Positions 19,852-28,987 of a stretch of DNA of 50,398 bases are shown here, piece after piece (the first letter of the stretch is position 1; the number at the start of each line of letters is the position of its first letter). A program made the translations under genes and the position numbers. Under the pieces are notes generated by a model. That model did no database searches and had not been told where the DNA came from. It saw nothing but the letters and a program-made list of their open reading frames with translations. The stretch comes from Thermoleophilia bacterium. GTDB taxonomy: Bacteria > Actinomycetota > Thermoleophilia > Gaiellales > JAICJC01. Location: the NCBI GenBank assembly GCA_025927685.1, contig JAICKX010000011.1, forward strand, positions 1 through 50,398, given 5' to 3'.

Positions 19852-21285
19852 TTGAGCCTCGTCGCCGACCTGGAGCGCGCGCTCGGCGCGGACGCCGTCC
19901 TCTCGGAGCCCGCGGAGCTGCGCACGTACGAGTGCGACGGCCTCACCGGCCACCGGGCCGTCCCCCGGGCCGTCGTGCTGCCGCGGTCGACCGGCGAGGT
20001 GCAGGCTGCCGTGCGGGCGTGCCGCGCGCACGGCGCGCCGTTCGTCGCCCGCGGGGCAGGGACCGGCCTCTCCGGAGGGGCGGTGCCGGTCGCCGAGGGC
20101 ATCGTGATCGGCCTCGCGCGCATGAACCGGATCCTCGAGGTCGACGTGCCGAACCGGCGAGTGCGCGTCCAACCGGGGGTCACGAACCTGGACGTGACGC
20201 GCGCGGTCACTGAGCACGGGCTCTTCTACGCGCCCGACCCGTCGAGCCAGCAGGTGTGCACGATCGGCGGCAACGTCGCCGAGAACTCCGGCGGCGCCCA
20301 CTGCCTGAAGTACGGTTTCACGTCGACGCACGTGCAGGAGCTCCTGGTGGTGCTCTCCGACGGCGAGGCCGTGAGGCTCGAGCGCGACGGCCCGATCGAC
20401 CTGGCGGGCGTGTTCGTCGGCTCGGAGGGCACGCTCGGGATCGCCACCGAGATCGTCGTCCGCGTCGTCCCGAGGCCGCAGCGGGTCGAGACGCTCCTGG
20501 CGGCATTCCCGTCCACGGACGCCGCCGGCGAGGTGGTGTCGGCCATCATCGGCGCCGGGATCGTCCCGGCCGCCGTCGAGATGATGGACGCGCTCACGAT
20601 CCAGGCCGCCGAGGACGCCGTCCATGCCGGGCTGCCGCGCGAGGCCGGCGCCGTCCTGCTCGTCGAGCTCGACGGGCCTGCGGCCGAGGTGGCGCTGAGC
20701 CTGAGGCGGGTCGAGGAGCTGTGCGCGGCCGGCGGCGCCACGGAGGTGCGGGTCGCCCGTGACGACGGCGAGCGGACCACGCTCTGGTACGGGCGCAAGG
20801 CGGCGTTCGCGGCGATGGGGCGGGTGAGCCCCGACTACTACGTCCAGGACGGCGTCGTCCCGCGCACGCGCCTCCCGCAGACGCTGCGCCGGATCGAGGA
20901 GCTGTCGCAGAGCTACGGCCTGCGGGTCGGGAACGTGTTCCACGCCGGCGACGGGAACCTGCATCCGCTCGTCCTCTACGACGCGGGCGTCGAGGGAGAG
21001 GCGGAGCGGGCCGAGCGGCTGGCGGCGGAGATCCTCGAGGCGTGCGTCGAGGCGGGTGGGTCGCTCACCGGCGAGCATGGGATCGGCGTCGACAAGGTCT
21101 GCGCGATGCCGTGGATGTTCTCGGAGGGGGACGTGCGCGCGATGGAGCGGCTGCGGGCGGCCTTCGACCCCGATGGCCTCTGCAACCCCGGCAAGCTCCT
21201 GCCGACGCCGCGGCTCTGCGGCGAGGTGCCGGGCCCGTACCGGCGCCATCCGCTCGAGCGCGAGGGGGTGGCGGAGCGGCTCTGA
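19852..21285 (+). CDS. glcD: FAD-linked oxidase, glycolate oxidase subunit GlcD
   Basis: GAGTGLSGGAVPVAEGIVIGLARMNRILEVD...TIGGNVAENSGGAHCLKYG...HAGDGNLHPLVLYD; TTG start. Confidence 0.93.
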   Translation: MSLVADLERALGADAVLSEPAELRTYECDGLTGHRAVPRAVVLPRSTGEVQAAVRACRAHGAPFVARGAGTGLSGGAVPVAEGIVIGLARMNRILEVDVPNRRVRVQPGVTNLDVTRAVTEHGLFYAPDPSSQQVCTIGGNVAENSGGAHCLKYGFTSTHVQELLVVLSDGEAVRLERDGPIDLAGVFVGSEGTLGIATEIVVRVVPRPQRVETLLAAFPSTDAAGEVVSAIIGAGIVPAAVEMMDALTIQAAEDAVHAGLPREAGAVLLVELDGPAAEVALSLRRVEELCAAGGATEVRVARDDGERTTLWYGRKAAFAAMGRVSPDYYVQDGVVPRTRLPQTLRRIEELSQSYGLRVGNVFHAGDGNLHPLVLYDAGVEGEAERAERLAAEILEACVEAGGSLTGEHGIGVDKVCAMPWMFSEGDVRAMERLRAAFDPDGLCNPGKLLPTPRLCGEVPGPYRRHPLEREGVAERL

Positions 21286-22052
21286 TCGAGCACGAGCCGG
21301 GCGACCTGACGGCCGTGGTCGACGGCAGCGTCACGCTCGCCGAGCTGGGCCGGGCGCTGGCGGAGCAGGGGCAGATGCTGGCCCTCGACCCGCCCGGAGC
21401 CGAGCGCCGCACCGTCGCGGAGGCGTTTGCGTCGGCCGTCACCGGGCCGCGCGCGCACGGCTACGGCCCGCCGCGCGACCTGCTGCTCGGCGTCGCGCTG
21501 CGGCTGCGCGACGGCTCGGTCGTGCACGGCGGCGGCCGCGTCGTCAAGAACGTCGCCGGCTACGACCTGCCGAGGCTCGCGACCGGGTCGGGCGGCAGGC
21601 TGGGCGAGATCGCGCGGGCCTGCCTGCGCTTGCACCCGCTCCCGGCGGCGACGTGCACGGTCGTCGCCGAGCCCTCCGACCCGATCGTCCTCGAGCCGCT
21701 CCGGCCGGCGTGCGTGGAGTACGCCTGGCCGCCGGGGCGCATGCTCGTGCGCTTCGAGAGCCCGGCCGCCGCGGAGCTGGCCGAGCAGGCCCGGGCGCTG
21801 ATCGGAGGGGAGATCGTCGCCGACGACGCGGCGCTCTGGGCCGAGCACCGCGAGCTGGCCGCCGACCTGCCCGTGCACGGGTCGCTCCCGGCCGGCGTGC
21901 CCGCGACGATCGACGGCCTGCGCGCGTCCGGCGCGACGCGCATCGTGGGCCGCCTGGCCCGCGGCATCCTCCACGCCGATGTGGAAAAACGGGGTCAGAC
22001 CCCAATTTTTCAACCGCTGGAGGAGCGGGTGGTGGAGGCGTTCGGTGGCTGA
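21282..22052 (+). CDS. glcE: Glycolate oxidase subunit GlcE (FAD-binding); start uncertain (CTG 21282 or GTG 21315)
   Basis: AFASAVTGPRAHGYGPPRDLLLGVALRLRDGSVVHGGGRVVKNVAGYDLPRLATGSGG...LGEIARACLRLHPLP; between GlcD and GlcF. Confidence 0.87.
   Translation: MIEHEPGDLTAVVDGSVTLAELGRALAEQGQMLALDPPGAERRTVAEAFASAVTGPRAHGYGPPRDLLLGVALRLRDGSVVHGGGRVVKNVAGYDLPRLATGSGGRLGEIARACLRLHPLPAATCTVVAEPSDPIVLEPLRPACVEYAWPPGRMLVRFESPAAAELAEQARALIGGEIVADDAALWAEHRELAADLPVHGSLPAGVPATIDGLRASGATRIVGRLARGILHADVEKRGQTPIFQPLEERVVEAFGG
21984..22011. repeat. Related imperfect palindrome inside the glcE coding sequence
   Basis: GAAAAACGGGGTCAGACCCCAATTTTTC. Confidence 0.8.
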
Positions 22053-23244
22053 GGTCACCACGCGCGAGCTGCTCGACACGTGCGTCCACTGCGGGTTCTG
22101 CCTGCCGGCCGGCCCCACGTACGGGCTGTGGGGCGACGAGTCCGACTCGCCGCGCGGCCGCATCCACCTGATGCACCTCCTGGAGCGGGGCGAGCTGGAG
22201 TGGGGCCCGGCGCCGGCGCGCCACTTCGACCGCTGCCTGGGGTGCATGGCGTGCGTCCCGGCCTGCCCGAGCGGCGTTCGCTACGACCTCCTGATCGAGC
22301 GCACGCGCGCCGAGCGGCGGGAGCGGGCGCCGCGGGGAGCCTGGGGCCGCGTGCTCGACGCCGCCATCTTCGCGACCGTGCCGCGGCCGCGGCTCCTGGG
22401 GGCGCTCTCGTGGCCACTGGCGCTCGGAATCCGGCCCTTCGCGCTGGCGCCGCGGATCCGCCCGGCCGACCTGCGCGCGCGGCCCGACCGAGCGACGCCG
22501 GCCAGGGGCGAGCGGCGGATGACCGCGGCGCTTCTCGAGGGCTGCGTGCAGCGCGCGCTCTTCGGGCGCGTGAACCGGGCCGCGGCGCAGGCGCTTGCCG
22601 CCGACGGGTGCGAGGTCGTCGTCCCCGCCGGCCAGGGGTGCTGCGGGGCGCTGGCGCTCCACGCCGGCCGTGAGCACGAGGCGCGGCGGCGGGCGGCCGC
22701 GACGGTGGCGGCGTTCGCCGGCCACGACCGGGTCGTCGTCACGGCCGCCGGGTGCGGCTCGGCGATGAAGGGCTACGGCGAGCTCCTGGGGACGGAGGAG
22801 GCGCACCGGTTCGCCGCGGCCGTGCGCGACGTGACCGAGCTCCTGGCCGAGCTCGGGCCGGCCGCCGAGCGGGCGCCGCTCCCGCCGACCCGTGTCGTCT
22901 ACCAGGACGCCTGCCACCTGAACCACGCCCAGGGCGTCGCCGCCCAGCCGCGCGAGCTGCTGCGGGCCATCCCCGGCGTCGAGCTGGTCGAGATCGAGGA
23001 CGCGGACACGTGCTGCGGCTCGGCCGGGATCTACAACCTCGTGCAGCCGCGCACCGCCCGCGAGCTGGGCGGGCGCAAGGCGCATGCGATCCTGGCGGCC
23101 GAGCCGGACGTCGTCGCGACCGCGAATCCCGGCTGCGCCGTCCAGCTCCAGGCGGCCCTGCGCCGGCTGGGCCGCGGCGACCTGCGGATCGTGCATCCGG
23201 CCGAGCTGGTCGCGGAGGCCGTTACCCCTGCTCAGGCGACCTGA
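22045..23244 (+). CDS. glcF: Glycolate oxidase iron-sulfur subunit GlcF
   Basis: CVHCGFCLPAGPTYG...CLGCMACVPACPSGVRYD; CCG domains GCVQRALF, YQDACHLNHAQGV, CCGSAGIYN. GTG start overlaps GlcE stop. Confidence 0.93.
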   Translation: MAEVTTRELLDTCVHCGFCLPAGPTYGLWGDESDSPRGRIHLMHLLERGELEWGPAPARHFDRCLGCMACVPACPSGVRYDLLIERTRAERRERAPRGAWGRVLDAAIFATVPRPRLLGALSWPLALGIRPFALAPRIRPADLRARPDRATPARGERRMTAALLEGCVQRALFGRVNRAAAQALAADGCEVVVPAGQGCCGALALHAGREHEARRRAAATVAAFAGHDRVVVTAAGCGSAMKGYGELLGTEEAHRFAAAVRDVTELLAELGPAAERAPLPPTRVVYQDACHLNHAQGVAAQPRELLRAIPGVELVEIEDADTCCGSAGIYNLVQPRTARELGGRKAHAILAAEPDVVATANPGCAVQLQAALRRLGRGDLRIVHPAELVAEAVTPAQAT

Positions 23245-24523
23245 GCCAGACGCTCGCGTGCCGGGGCTGGAACGTCTGCTCGACCACGCCCAGGAGCTCG
23301 CCGCACAGCGCGTCGAGGTCGACCTCCTCGCGCAGGCGCCCCGAGAAGGCGCGCATCGCCGTCTCGGCGTCGACCGTGCGGCGCGAGAAGCGATGGTCGA
23401 TCGCGCGCTGGATGCGGCGCCGGAGCGGCTGGAACACGAGCGCCACCACGAGCGTGGTGACCGTGACGGCGACATCGCCCGACTCCCCCGTGACCGAGAG
23501 CGAGAGCGACCCGAGGAGGCCGATACCGCCCCCGTAGACCGCCCCGAGGACGGCGATGAGGCATGCGTAGACGAGCGTCTTTCGGATCACCAGGTCGACG
23601 TCGTAGAGCCGGTAGCGCAGGATCGCGAGCCCCATCACGGCGGGGAAGAGGACGATCGAGAGCAGGAAGGGCAAGTCCCCGGCGGCGGCGAACCCGGCGA
23701 CCTGGAACGGCAGGCTGACGGCAAACACCGCCACCCAGATCAGGACACCCGCGACCACCCATTTCATCTGCTGGCGCTCGACGCCGGCTGACCGGCGGAA
23801 TCGCAGCGCCATCGCTGCGACGCCTCCCAGGAATGCGACGACGGTCAACGGAAGCGAGACCGTCTGAACGACGTTCAGGGCCGTCTCGAGGCCCCCGGAC
23901 GCAGCGAGCGGGTTGTGGATCCCGTGGAGCGGAGGCTCGCCGGTGAAGTCCAGGAAGCCTCGCGAGAGGCCGCACACCGTCGCCGTGATCGCCGCGGCCA
24001 CCACCGGGCGCCAGCGGGGCGTGAGCGCGCGCCCATCCGGGAAGAGCAGGAGCAGGAGCAGCATCGCGCCGAGGTAGATGCTGTCGAGTGCTGTCGACGC
24101 GATCCAGAACGCGGCCCGCCCGGCCGGCAGCGAGTCCGGGTCGACCGCCAGCGAGTAGACGGCGTAGTTCTGGGCCAGGTTGTGGCAGAGCGAGAAGAAG
24201 AACGCCACGGTTACGAAGAGCCAGCCGATGGAGTGGGCGCGGTGCCGCCAGACGATCAGCGCCCCGAAGACGGCAAAGCCGATCGTGGTCGGCGAGAACA
24301 TGACCGTCGCGGCGAGCGACTGGGCGTCGCGGTCGAGGATGCCGAGCACGATCGCGCCGGCATCGAAGGCGACGACCACTCCGACGATCGCCCAGACGAT
24401 CCACGTCTCCCGGCGCCTCCGCAGCATGTGCGCATGAGTATCCCGGACGGGGCGTCCCGGGATCGTTACGGCGGGGCTACTCGGCGTACCCGAGCCCGAA
24501 AGCCGTCGCGCAGAGGAGGGCAC
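23222..24523 (-). CDS. Membrane sensor-like protein, fifth (solo) paralog of the 6379-11286 array
   Basis: LLLLFPDGRALTPRWR, RYRLYDVDLVIRKTLVYA, FQPLRRRIQRAIDHRFSRRTVDAETAMRAFSGRLREEVDLDAL, FQPRHASVWLRSPE. Confidence 0.85.
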   Translation of the reverse strand: MPSSARRLSGSGTPSSPAVTIPGRPVRDTHAHMLRRRRETWIVWAIVGVVVAFDAGAIVLGILDRDAQSLAATVMFSPTTIGFAVFGALIVWRHRAHSIGWLFVTVAFFFSLCHNLAQNYAVYSLAVDPDSLPAGRAAFWIASTALDSIYLGAMLLLLLLFPDGRALTPRWRPVVAAAITATVCGLSRGFLDFTGEPPLHGIHNPLAASGGLETALNVVQTVSLPLTVVAFLGGVAAMALRFRRSAGVERQQMKWVVAGVLIWVAVFAVSLPFQVAGFAAAGDLPFLLSIVLFPAVMGLAILRYRLYDVDLVIRKTLVYACLIAVLGAVYGGGIGLLGSLSLSVTGESGDVAVTVTTLVVALVFQPLRRRIQRAIDHRFSRRTVDAETAMRAFSGRLREEVDLDALCGELLGVVEQTFQPRHASVWLRSPEQG

Positions 24524-24644
24524 CGACCGCGACGCCCCACCACTCGCCGGGGATGCCGTCCAGCCCGTTCACCGCGAAGACGATGACGCCGGCCAGGGCG
24601 ATGCCCGACGCGATGATCCACATTGCCGCTCGGCCCGCGCTCAT
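24477..24644 (-). CDS. Small (55 aa) two-TM membrane protein
   Basis: MSAGRAAMWIIASGIALAGVIVFAVNGLDGIPGEWWGVAVGALLCATAFGLGYAE; start CAT 24642-24644. Confidence 0.6.
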   Translation of the reverse strand: MSAGRAAMWIIASGIALAGVIVFAVNGLDGIPGEWWGVAVGALLCATAFGLGYAE

Positions 24645-24761
24645 GCGGCGGTGACGATAGCACCCGCGGCGGGCGCACGAACCGTTTCCGGCGGCGTGCC
24701 GAATAGCCGGCATCGACGAGGCCTCTCCGTCCCCCTTCGAACGAAAGGACACACGTCTCTG

Positions 24762-26099
24762 ATGCTGAAGCGCGTAGTCACCCTCGGGCTCACCGGCCTG
24801 GCGGCGGCGGCAATGACCGCCTCGCCCGCGGCCGCGTCGAGTCACCGCGAGGCGCCGCTGATCTCGAACGACCCGGTGGCCGACCTCGCGGACACGTTCA
24901 TGTGGGTGGATCAGAAGGACGCGAGCAAGATCAACCTGGTCATGACGGCCAACCCGCTCGAGAACCCTGGTGACGCCCCCAACTACTACGGGTTCGGACA
25001 GCACGTCCGCTACCAGTTCAACATCGACCGAAACGGCGACGCCCGCACCGATATCTCCTACCGGATCGTGTTCCGGACGCACGTGCGCACCAAGGGCACG
25101 TTCCTCTACAACATCCCGGGGAACCCGGTCACGTCGCTCTCCGACCCCGGTCTGAACGTCTACCAGACCTACTCCGTCGACCGGCTGAACTACGGCCGGC
25201 ACGGCAAGCTGCGCGGCACCGTCCACCTGGCGAAGAACCTGAAGACGGTGCCGAACAACGTCGGCCCGGTCTCGATGCCCAACTACCCCGGGCTCGTGAA
25301 GCTCGGGGTGAAGCCGCTCGCCGGACACGGCGGGAAGGTGTGGGCGGGTCAGTCCGACGACCCGTTCTTCCTCGGGCTCGGCGACATCGGCGACAGCCTG
25401 AACGTGAAGCCCAAGGGCGTGGCGAAGGACACGCTCGGCGGCATGAACGTCCAGGCCATCGCGCTCCAGATCCCGAAGTCCAGGCTCGTGAAGAAGGGCC
25501 ACCCGACGATCGGCATGTACGCCGAGACCGAGCGGCAGTCCTTCTCGAACGAGCTCACGGGCGCCGGGCGCGGGCGCTGGGTGCAGATCGAGCGCCTCGG
25601 CAACCCGCTCGTGAACGAGGTCCTGATCCCGCTCGGGCAGAAGGACCACTGGAACCACGTCGATCCGGCCGCGGACGGCCAGTTCGACCCGTTCTTCAGG
25701 GCTCCCCAGCTCGCCGCTGCGCTCGGTGACACGCACACCCCGCGCAACGACATCCTGGCGATCCTCGAGACCGGGCTGCCCGGCCTCAACTTCACCGGCA
25801 GGGTCCACGCCGACATGCTGCGCCTGAACACCGGCATCGAGCCGACCGCCATGGGGCACGAGAGCCCGCTTGGCGTCCTCGGCGGCGACACCGCCGGCTT
25901 CCCGAACGGCCGCCGGCCGCTGGACGACGTCACCGACATCGAGCTTCGCGCCCTGGCGGGTGCCACTGACACCCCCGCCATCCCGAACTCGACCTCGGAC
26001 GGCGTGCAGCGAAACGACGAGTCGTTCGAGATCACGTTCCCCTACCTGGCAATCGCCAACTCCGGGGTCGCCGGCATCCACCAGATGCCGACGCCGTAA
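24762..26099 (+). CDS. DUF4331-family secreted protein
   Basis: Signal peptide then SSHREAPLISNDPVADLADTFMWVD, typical of DUF4331. Confidence 0.9.
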   Translation: MLKRVVTLGLTGLAAAAMTASPAAASSHREAPLISNDPVADLADTFMWVDQKDASKINLVMTANPLENPGDAPNYYGFGQHVRYQFNIDRNGDARTDISYRIVFRTHVRTKGTFLYNIPGNPVTSLSDPGLNVYQTYSVDRLNYGRHGKLRGTVHLAKNLKTVPNNVGPVSMPNYPGLVKLGVKPLAGHGGKVWAGQSDDPFFLGLGDIGDSLNVKPKGVAKDTLGGMNVQAIALQIPKSRLVKKGHPTIGMYAETERQSFSNELTGAGRGRWVQIERLGNPLVNEVLIPLGQKDHWNHVDPAADGQFDPFFRAPQLAAALGDTHTPRNDILAILETGLPGLNFTGRVHADMLRLNTGIEPTAMGHESPLGVLGGDTAGFPNGRRPLDDVTDIELRALAGATDTPAIPNSTSDGVQRNDESFEITFPYLAIANSGVAGIHQMPTP

Positions 26100-26110
26100 C
26101 GCCGACCGTT

Positions 26111-26140
26111 CCCCGGGGCCCGGCTCGCCGGGCCCCGGGG
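26111..26140. terminator. 13-bp perfect GC hairpin, 4-nt loop, between DUF4331 and TPR genes
   Basis: CCCCGGGGCCCGG-CTCG-CCGGGCCCCGGGG, 12 bp after the DUF4331 stop. Confidence 0.65.
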
Positions 26141-26165
26141 GCATCGGGCTCGACACACCCTGCTG

Positions 26166-27488
26166 ATTCGACGCAGAAGGCTCTCGCCGCGCGTCCTGGC
26201 CCTCCCGGCCGTCGCCGCCGCGGCGGCGCTCGCGCTCAGCGCGGGCGGCACGAGCGGGTCGCGGCCGCACCGCGCACAGGTCGCGATCCCGTACGCCTCC
26301 GCCGCGCCGCGCACGCTCACGACGCTGCAGCTCGTCGCCCGCTACCGGGCCGAGGCGGCGGCGAGCCCGCACTCGGCGCAGGCGGCCGACAACCTTGCGC
26401 TCGCCGAGCTCCAGATGGCGCGCGAGGACGGCGACCCGACCTGGTACACGCGCGCCGACGCCCTCTTCCGCCACGCCCTGGCGCTGGCGCCGGGCGACTT
26501 CACCGCACTCGCCGGCCAGGGCTCGCTCGCGCTCTCCCGTCACGACTTCACCGGCGCGCTCGCGCTCGGCCAGAGAGCGCTCGCGATCGATCCGTCGAGC
26601 CCGTTCGCGATGGGCGTCGTCGTCGACGCGAACGTGGAGCTCGGCCGCTACGCCGCGGCCCGGTCCGCGCTCGAGCGGCTCCTCGACCAGCGCCCCGATC
26701 TGGCCTCGTACTCGCGCGTCTCGTACTTCCTCGAGCTGCACGGCCGCACCGCCGCCGCACGGCGGGCGCTCGTGCAGGCCACGCAGTCGGGCGCGCCGTC
26801 GGGCGAGAACACCGCCTGGGCCTACCTGTACCTGGGCAACCTCGACTTCAACCACGGCCGCTACGCCGCGGCCGCCCGCAGCTACCGGGCCGCGATCCAC
26901 ACGGATCCCGGCTTCCTGCACGCCCGCGCCGCCCAGGCCAAGCTGGCCGCCGCCCGCGGCGACTACCGCAAGGCGATCGCCGCCTACTCCGCCGTCGTCG
27001 CCCGGTATCCGCTGCCCGCCTACGTGATCGCCCTGGGCGACGTGTACCGCGCGGCCGGGAGGCCCGCCGCCGCGAGGCGCCAGTACGCGCTCGTCCGCGC
27101 GGAGGAGCGGCTCTACGCGGCGAACGGCGTCAACGTCGACGTCGAGCTCGCGCTCTTCGACGACGACCACGGCGGGGACGTCGCCGGTGCGCTCGCCCGG
27201 ATGCGCGCGCTGGCGCGGATCCAGCCCAGCGTCACCGCCGAGGACGCGCTGGCGTGGACGCTGTTCAAGGCCGGCCACGCTCGGGCCGCGCTGGCCGCCG
27301 CGGACCGGGCCCTGCGGCTCGGCACGCGCGACTCGAGCTTCCTCTACCACCGCGGCGCGATCGAAGCGTCGCTCGGCATGCGCGGCCCGGCCGCCCGCGA
27401 CCTGCGTGCGGCGCTCTCCCTCAACCCGCGGTTCTCGCTCCTCTACGCGCCCGACGCCCGCCGGCTCCTGCGGAGGGTCGGCCGATGA
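26166..27488 (+). CDS. TPR-repeat protein, probably secreted (start uncertain; non-ATG near 26163-26166 restores a signal peptide, ATG at 26415)
   Basis: TPR repeats; upstream in-frame RRRRLSPRVLALPAVAAAAALALSAGG resembles a signal peptide. Confidence 0.75.
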   Translation: MRRRRLSPRVLALPAVAAAAALALSAGGTSGSRPHRAQVAIPYASAAPRTLTTLQLVARYRAEAAASPHSAQAADNLALAELQMAREDGDPTWYTRADALFRHALALAPGDFTALAGQGSLALSRHDFTGALALGQRALAIDPSSPFAMGVVVDANVELGRYAAARSALERLLDQRPDLASYSRVSYFLELHGRTAAARRALVQATQSGAPSGENTAWAYLYLGNLDFNHGRYAAAARSYRAAIHTDPGFLHARAAQAKLAAARGDYRKAIAAYSAVVARYPLPAYVIALGDVYRAAGRPAAARRQYALVRAEERLYAANGVNVDVELALFDDDHGGDVAGALARMRALARIQPSVTAEDALAWTLFKAGHARAALAAADRALRLGTRDSSFLYHRGAIEASLGMRGPAARDLRAALSLNPRFSLLYAPDARRLLRRVGR

Positions 27489-28966
27489 TCCGCCGCCTCG
27501 CGGTCGTGCTCGCCGGCGCCGCCGTCATCGCGGCGGCGGCGCCGGCGGTCGCGCAGGCCCACCCGCTCGGCAACTTCACGGTCAACCGCTACAGCCTGGT
27601 CGTGGTCGGCAAGGGCTCGGTGAAGGTGACGTTCGTGCTCGACGAGGCCGAGATCCCCACGTTCCAGGCCCTCGGCGGACGGCCGACCGCCCAGGCGGCG
27701 CGGGCGTGGGCGGAGGCCAGGCTCGCGACTTTCTCCGGCAGGCTCCACCTGACGGTCGACGGACGTCCGGTGCGGCTCATGCCCGACCCGCGGCACGTGA
27801 CCGCGACGGTGCGGAAGGGTCAGGGAGGCCTGGACTGCATGCGGGTGACGGTGCCGCTCACGGCCCGCATCCCCGGCGCCGGCCCGTTCACCGCCACGTT
27901 CTCGGACGACACGTTCGGGGACCGGGTGGGGTGGAAGGAGATCGTGATGCGCGCCGCGCCCGGCGCCGTTCTGACCCGCTCCTCGGCCTCGACCCACGAC
28001 GTCTCCGACATGCTGCGCCACTACCCGTCGGGGATGCTGTCGACGCCACTCGACGTCAGGAGTGCGTCGTTCGGCTACCGGTACGGAGCCGGGACGAGCG
28101 TCTCGGTCGGCGCGCCGCAGGGGCACGGCGGGGAGAGCGTCGCCGTCTCGGGCGGGGCGTTCACCGACCTCGTGACCCACCGCGACCTCGGGATCGGGTT
28201 CCTCCTCGTGGCGCTCGCGATCGCGATGTTCTGGGGCGCGGTGCACGCGCTCTCGCCCGGGCACGGGAAGTCGATCGTGGCGGCCTACCTGGTCGGCTCG
28301 CGGGGGACGGCGCGGCACGCGGCGTTCCTCGGGCTCACCGTCACGGTGACCCACACCGCCTCGATCTTCGCCCTCGGGATCGTGACGCTCTACCTCTCGG
28401 GCTACATCCTGCCCGAGACCCTCTACCCGTGGCTCTCGGCCATCTCGGGGTTGGTCGTGGCCGGCATGGGCGGCTCGATCCTGGTGCGCCGCGCCCGGCG
28501 GCTGCGGGCGTCGCGCCATCATCATCACCGCCACCATGGCCACGAGCACGGGCATCACCATGATCAGGGACATGATCATGCTGATCACCACCATGACGGC
28601 CGGGGTGGTCATTCGCATGAGCCACCGGGCGCGATCACCGTGCGCAGCATGCTGGCGCTCGGGATCTCGGGCGGGATCCTGCCGTGCCCGTCGGCGCTCG
28701 TCGTGATGCTGGGAGCCATCGCCGTCCACCGGGTCGTGTTCGGGCTCGTGCTGGTGCTGGCGTTCAGCGTCGGCCTGGCGGCGACACTGACGAGTGTGGG
28801 CCTGCTCGTCGTCTACGCCCGGCGGCTCGTCGACCGCGTGCCGTCGAGCGGCCGGCTGGTGCAGGCCGCGCCGACGTTCAGCGCGGCGGTCATCACGCTG
28901 CTCGGCGTTGCGCTCACCGTCCAGGCGCTCGGGACGTTTCCGGGCGGCTTTCCGCTCACCGGCTGA
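27485..28966 (+). CDS. NicO/RcnA-type nickel/cobalt transporter-like membrane protein with His-rich loop
   Basis: MFWGAVHALSPGHGKSIVAAYLVGSRGTARHAAFLGLTVTVTHT; HHHHRHHGHEHGHHHDQGHDHADHHHDGRGGHSH; ISGGILPCPSALVVML. ATGA overlap with TPR CDS. Confidence 0.88.
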   Translation: MIRRLAVVLAGAAVIAAAAPAVAQAHPLGNFTVNRYSLVVVGKGSVKVTFVLDEAEIPTFQALGGRPTAQAARAWAEARLATFSGRLHLTVDGRPVRLMPDPRHVTATVRKGQGGLDCMRVTVPLTARIPGAGPFTATFSDDTFGDRVGWKEIVMRAAPGAVLTRSSASTHDVSDMLRHYPSGMLSTPLDVRSASFGYRYGAGTSVSVGAPQGHGGESVAVSGGAFTDLVTHRDLGIGFLLVALAIAMFWGAVHALSPGHGKSIVAAYLVGSRGTARHAAFLGLTVTVTHTASIFALGIVTLYLSGYILPETLYPWLSAISGLVVAGMGGSILVRRARRLRASRHHHHRHHGHEHGHHHDQGHDHADHHHDGRGGHSHEPPGAITVRSMLALGISGGILPCPSALVVMLGAIAVHRVVFGLVLVLAFSVGLAATLTSVGLLVVYARRLVDRVPSSGRLVQAAPTFSAAVITLLGVALTVQALGTFPGGFPLTG

Positions 28967-28987
28967 CCGGGGCCGCACCGGCCGGCG

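Noticed and set aside
24477-27350. 957-aa minus-strand ORF opposite DUF4331/TPR
   Set aside because: Antisense shadow; only its last 55 codons (24477-24644) look like a real small membrane protein.
28501-28625. CAT/CAC repeat tract as a possible microsatellite or CRISPR-like array
   Set aside because: It encodes the His-rich loop of the NicO-like protein in frame; irregular units, no spacers.
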